Shown here one piece after another: positions 21,851-23,763 of a DNA stretch of 23,763 nucleotides. The translations under genes and the position numbers were made by a program. The stretch is from Chloroflexota bacterium (GTDB taxonomy: Bacteria; Chloroflexota; Dehalococcoidia; Dehalococcoidales; Fen-1064). The DNA lies in the NCBI GenBank assembly GCA_026389745.1, contig JAPLHG010000112.1, forward strand, positions 1-23,763, read 5' to 3'. The first letter of the stretch is position 1; each line of letters starts with the position of its first letter. The notes under the pieces were generated by a model, which was not told where the DNA came from, made no database searches, and saw nothing but the letters and a program-made list of their open reading frames with translations.

Positions 21851-22361
21851 TTGTCTGTTCCTTTTGTTGCTGATTAAGTGAGCGAAGGATTGCTGTAACT
21901 TGTGCCGTAGTGACCAGATTGCTATTCTGATTCAGATAGGTTGTTTCTAAAATGATGAGAACGATACTCCCGGTGCTACCGGCCCGCTCCCGGATATTGC
22001 GGACAGTTGTTTTAGCGGTGAGAACATCACCCGCCCGTATCGGCAGGAAAAACTCGTATTCTATGCCGCCATCGACGACTGATGAAAATGGGTACCCTGC
22101 CTGCCCCAGAACCGTAACGAGCTCCGGTGGTATATCAATTATAATCGCACTGTCTCTGTCTTGTTCTACGGGCCAACCGAAGAAGCCCGGTGGTGCGATG
22201 ACTGAGCCATACCTCGAGTTTCGTGCGTATTCTTCGTCACGATAAAGTGGATTGGGGTCGCCAACGGCATCAGCGAACCTGCGGATGGCGCCTTTTTCTA
22301 TTTCATATGTCTTAGCCGAGGTGCTTTTGCCGATTAGATTTCTGATTTCTTCTGTTAACAT
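21843..22361 (-). CDS. MaoC N-terminal dehydratase-like protein, first gene of pair
   Basis: A 172-residue protein with the FAS1-like / MaoC N-terminal hot-dog fold: IRRFADAVGDPNPLYRDEEYARNS, then VIAPPGFFGWP, a GGIEYEFFLPIRAGDVLTAKT strand pair and TYLNQNSNLVTTAQVTAI. In mycobacterial HadAB-type and other split hydratases this kind of chain binds the acyl tail while the partner supplies catalysis. The order here (this gene first, the catalytic-type chain second, eight-base overlap) fits that arrangement. A near-consensus promoter precedes it. The ribosome site is weak (GAGAA). Confidence 0.88.
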   Translation of the reverse strand: MLTEEIRNLIGKSTSAKTYEIEKGAIRRFADAVGDPNPLYRDEEYARNSRYGSVIAPPGFFGWPVEQDRDSAIIIDIPPELVTVLGQAGYPFSSVVDGGIEYEFFLPIRAGDVLTAKTTVRNIRERAGSTGSIVLIILETTYLNQNSNLVTTAQVTAILRSLNQQQKEQTNA

Positions 22362-22393
22362 TTCGCTTATTCTCGGTAAAGGACAATCGTCAT

Positions 22394-22421
22394 TTTATAT
22401 TTCCTAGCTAGCTGATGTCAA
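22394..22421 (-). promoter_or_regulatory. Promoter of the MaoC pair
   Basis: On the minus strand a perfect TTGACA (22416-22421), 16 bases including CTAGCTAG, then TATAAA (22394-22399). The leader is about 30 bases. Confidence 0.6.
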
Positions 22422-22562
22422 CTTGTTTTTCTATGCTTTTGTTGATTTGAAGGGAGATCCTTCACAAATACCAGACGTGTTCATTGTACCCTCTGGTAAT
22501 TTGAAATCGCTTGTGGAGTAGCTAATGCAATAATCTCATATTTCTCTATAACCCTATTCTCA

Positions 22563-22591
22563 TTGCCCATTCGTGCCTGATGTGATATAGT
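22563..22591 (+). promoter_or_regulatory. Promoter of argJ, probably leaderless
   Basis: TTGCCC (22563-22568), 17 bases, then TGA plus TATAGT (22586-22591), an extended -10. Eight bases separate it from the ATG at 22600, and those bases (TTACTATT) contain no ribosome site. The 238-base gap to the left holds this promoter and the MaoC promoter; I see nothing else in it. Confidence 0.5.
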
Positions 22592-22599
22592 TTACTATT

Positions 22600-23763
22600 A
22601 TGAACCAGATTGACTTTGTTACTGACGGCACGGTAACTTCACCGCAAGGTTTTTCTGCTGGCGCCGTCTATGCCGGCATCAAGAAAAGGGGCAATAATGT
22701 GCTTGATTTAGGCATATTGTGCTCAAAAGAGACATGCACGGTAGCCGGCTTATTCACCACCAATAAAATCAAGTCGCCGTCAGTAGTATTATGCCAACAA
22801 CGAGCGCAGGAGGGCAAAGCCAGGGCGGTCGTGGCTAACAGTGGTTGTGCCAATGCCAGCACCGGGGAACAGGGATTCGCCGATGCCATTGAGATGTCTG
22901 CCCTCACCGCAAAAGCCATCGGCGCTAAGCCTGATGAAGTCCTGATTGCCAACACCGGCGTCATTGGACATCAATTGCCGATAGATGCAATACGAAGGGG
23001 CATAAAGCGCATTGTGCTTACCACAAAGGGCGGGCACGATTTCACACAAGCCATTATGACCACGGATACCGTTCTGAAAGAGACGGCGGTAAGGGTCAAA
23101 AGCGGCACCACCAGCTTCATCATCGGCGGGGTAGGTAAAGGCTCAGGGATGATTCACCCCAACCTGGCAACAATGCTTGTTTTTCTGACCACGGATGCCG
23201 CAGTAACACCCGCTTTTCTGAGGAAAGCCCTGGGTGGAGCGGCGTCAGTGTCTTTCAATATGATTTCAGTTGACGGCGATACCAGCCCGAATGATACTGT
23301 GATTCTCATGGCTAATGGACTGGCAAAGAACAAGCCCATCACGGCAAAAAGTCCGCTCGCGGGTGTTTTCCAGCAAGCGCTCAATCGGGTCTGTATCTAC
23401 CTGGCAAAAGCCATCGCCCGCGATGGTGAAGGCGCTACCAAGCTCATCGAGGTTACGGTAAAAGGGGCTGCCAGTCTCAAAGAAGCCCGACAGGCGGCGC
23501 GCACTATTGTCAGCTCCAATCTGGTAAAATCCGCCGTTTACGGCAACGACCCGAACTGGGGTCGGGTTACAGCGGCTCTGGGGAGAAGCGGCGTACAGGT
23601 TGAAGAATCGAAACTGGACGTTTATATGGGTAAAATCCCGGTGCTTAAAAAAGGCGCGCCGGTGCTCTTCGACAAAGCGAAGGCCGTCAAGGCGCTGAAG
23701 CAAAAAGAAGTGCCCATCACTGTTTCCTTGAATTTAGGCCCAGCAGAAGCGACTGCCTGGGGG
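22600..23763 (+). CDS. argJ: Glutamate N-acetyltransferase / amino-acid acetyltransferase ArgJ (3' partial)
   Basis: The frame is open from ATG 22600 to the window edge, 388 codons with no stop; ArgJ is usually about 400 residues, so only the last few are missing. It transfers acetyl from N-acetylornithine to glutamate, closing the cyclic arginine pathway, and often also makes acetylglutamate from acetyl-CoA. The protein begins MNQIDFVTDGTVTSPQGFSA. Visible are VVANSGCANASTGEQG (77-92), the oxyanion-hole NTGVIG (118-123), the self-cleavage site GSGMIHPNLATML with nucleophile Thr191, SVDGDTSPNDT, and VYGNDPNWGRV near the end. The precursor splits before Thr191 into two chains. All these residues are intact, so it should be active. 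Confidence 0.96.
   Translation, partial: MNQIDFVTDGTVTSPQGFSAGAVYAGIKKRGNNVLDLGILCSKETCTVAGLFTTNKIKSPSVVLCQQRAQEGKARAVVANSGCANASTGEQGFADAIEMSALTAKAIGAKPDEVLIANTGVIGHQLPIDAIRRGIKRIVLTTKGGHDFTQAIMTTDTVLKETAVRVKSGTTSFIIGGVGKGSGMIHPNLATMLVFLTTDAAVTPAFLRKALGGAASVSFNMISVDGDTSPNDTVILMANGLAKNKPITAKSPLAGVFQQALNRVCIYLAKAIARDGEGATKLIEVTVKGAASLKEARQAARTIVSSNLVKSAVYGNDPNWGRVTAALGRSGVQVEESKLDVYMGKIPVLKKGAPVLFDKAKAVKALKQKEVPITVSLNLGPAEATAWG

Overview
This 23.8 kb window is bacterial and densely packed, and it reads like an anaerobe of the Chloroflexota (Dehalococcoidia-like). That placement is inferred from gene content: a Vms1-like release-factor protein, a BirA without a DNA-binding domain, NfeD/slipin, HisZ-dependent HisG, RemA next to guanylate kinase, Nfn-type flavoproteins and paired MaoC proteins. 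There are no tRNA or rRNA genes, CRISPR arrays, transposase genes or phage genes.

Layout. 1-590: 3' end of a Vms1/Ankzf1-like gene. 755-2116: divergent universal stress protein and biotin ligase. 2183-4258: leftward nfeD-slipin membrane operon. 4382-10036: rightward histidine operon hisZ-hisG-hisD-hisC-hisB, in which HisG is a tandem duplication of the catalytic fold in one polypeptide. 10042-11489: purC, leftward, bracketed by two MITE-like repeats. 11589-14871: DUF1648-like membrane protein, glycyl-tRNA synthetase and an SbcD-like nuclease. 15233-16109: a small DUF1858-like protein and a Cys-rich protein, both leftward. 16183-16359: a headless fragment of a membrane-protein gene. 16337-18275: FAH-family hydrolase, gmk and remA, leftward. 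18426-20752: an Nfn-like NADPH:ferredoxin oxidoreductase operon. 20985-21324: a decayed adenine deaminase C-terminus. 21386-22361: two overlapping MaoC-type dehydratases. 22600-end: argJ, cut by the window edge.

Themes. (1) The HisG duplication shows complementary loss: the N-half keeps the first loop but lacks the PRPP loop, and the C-half does the reverse. (2) The Nfn operon has no canonical start codon for either subunit (apparent CTG and ATC), an attenuator-like hairpin with a five-codon ORF in its loop, and a frameshifting deletion in the second gene. It is either decaying or unusually controlled. (3) Several promoters place the -10 box 6-8 bases before an ATG that has no Shine-Dalgarno (SD) sequence, suggesting leaderless mRNAs (birA, the DUF1648-like gene, argJ, probably FAH), while other genes have good SD sites. 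(4) A family of short palindromic repeats carrying TGTC(A/T)TTGCGAG ends lies beside every broken gene and on both sides of purC.

All family names come from reading translated motifs by eye; no search was run.
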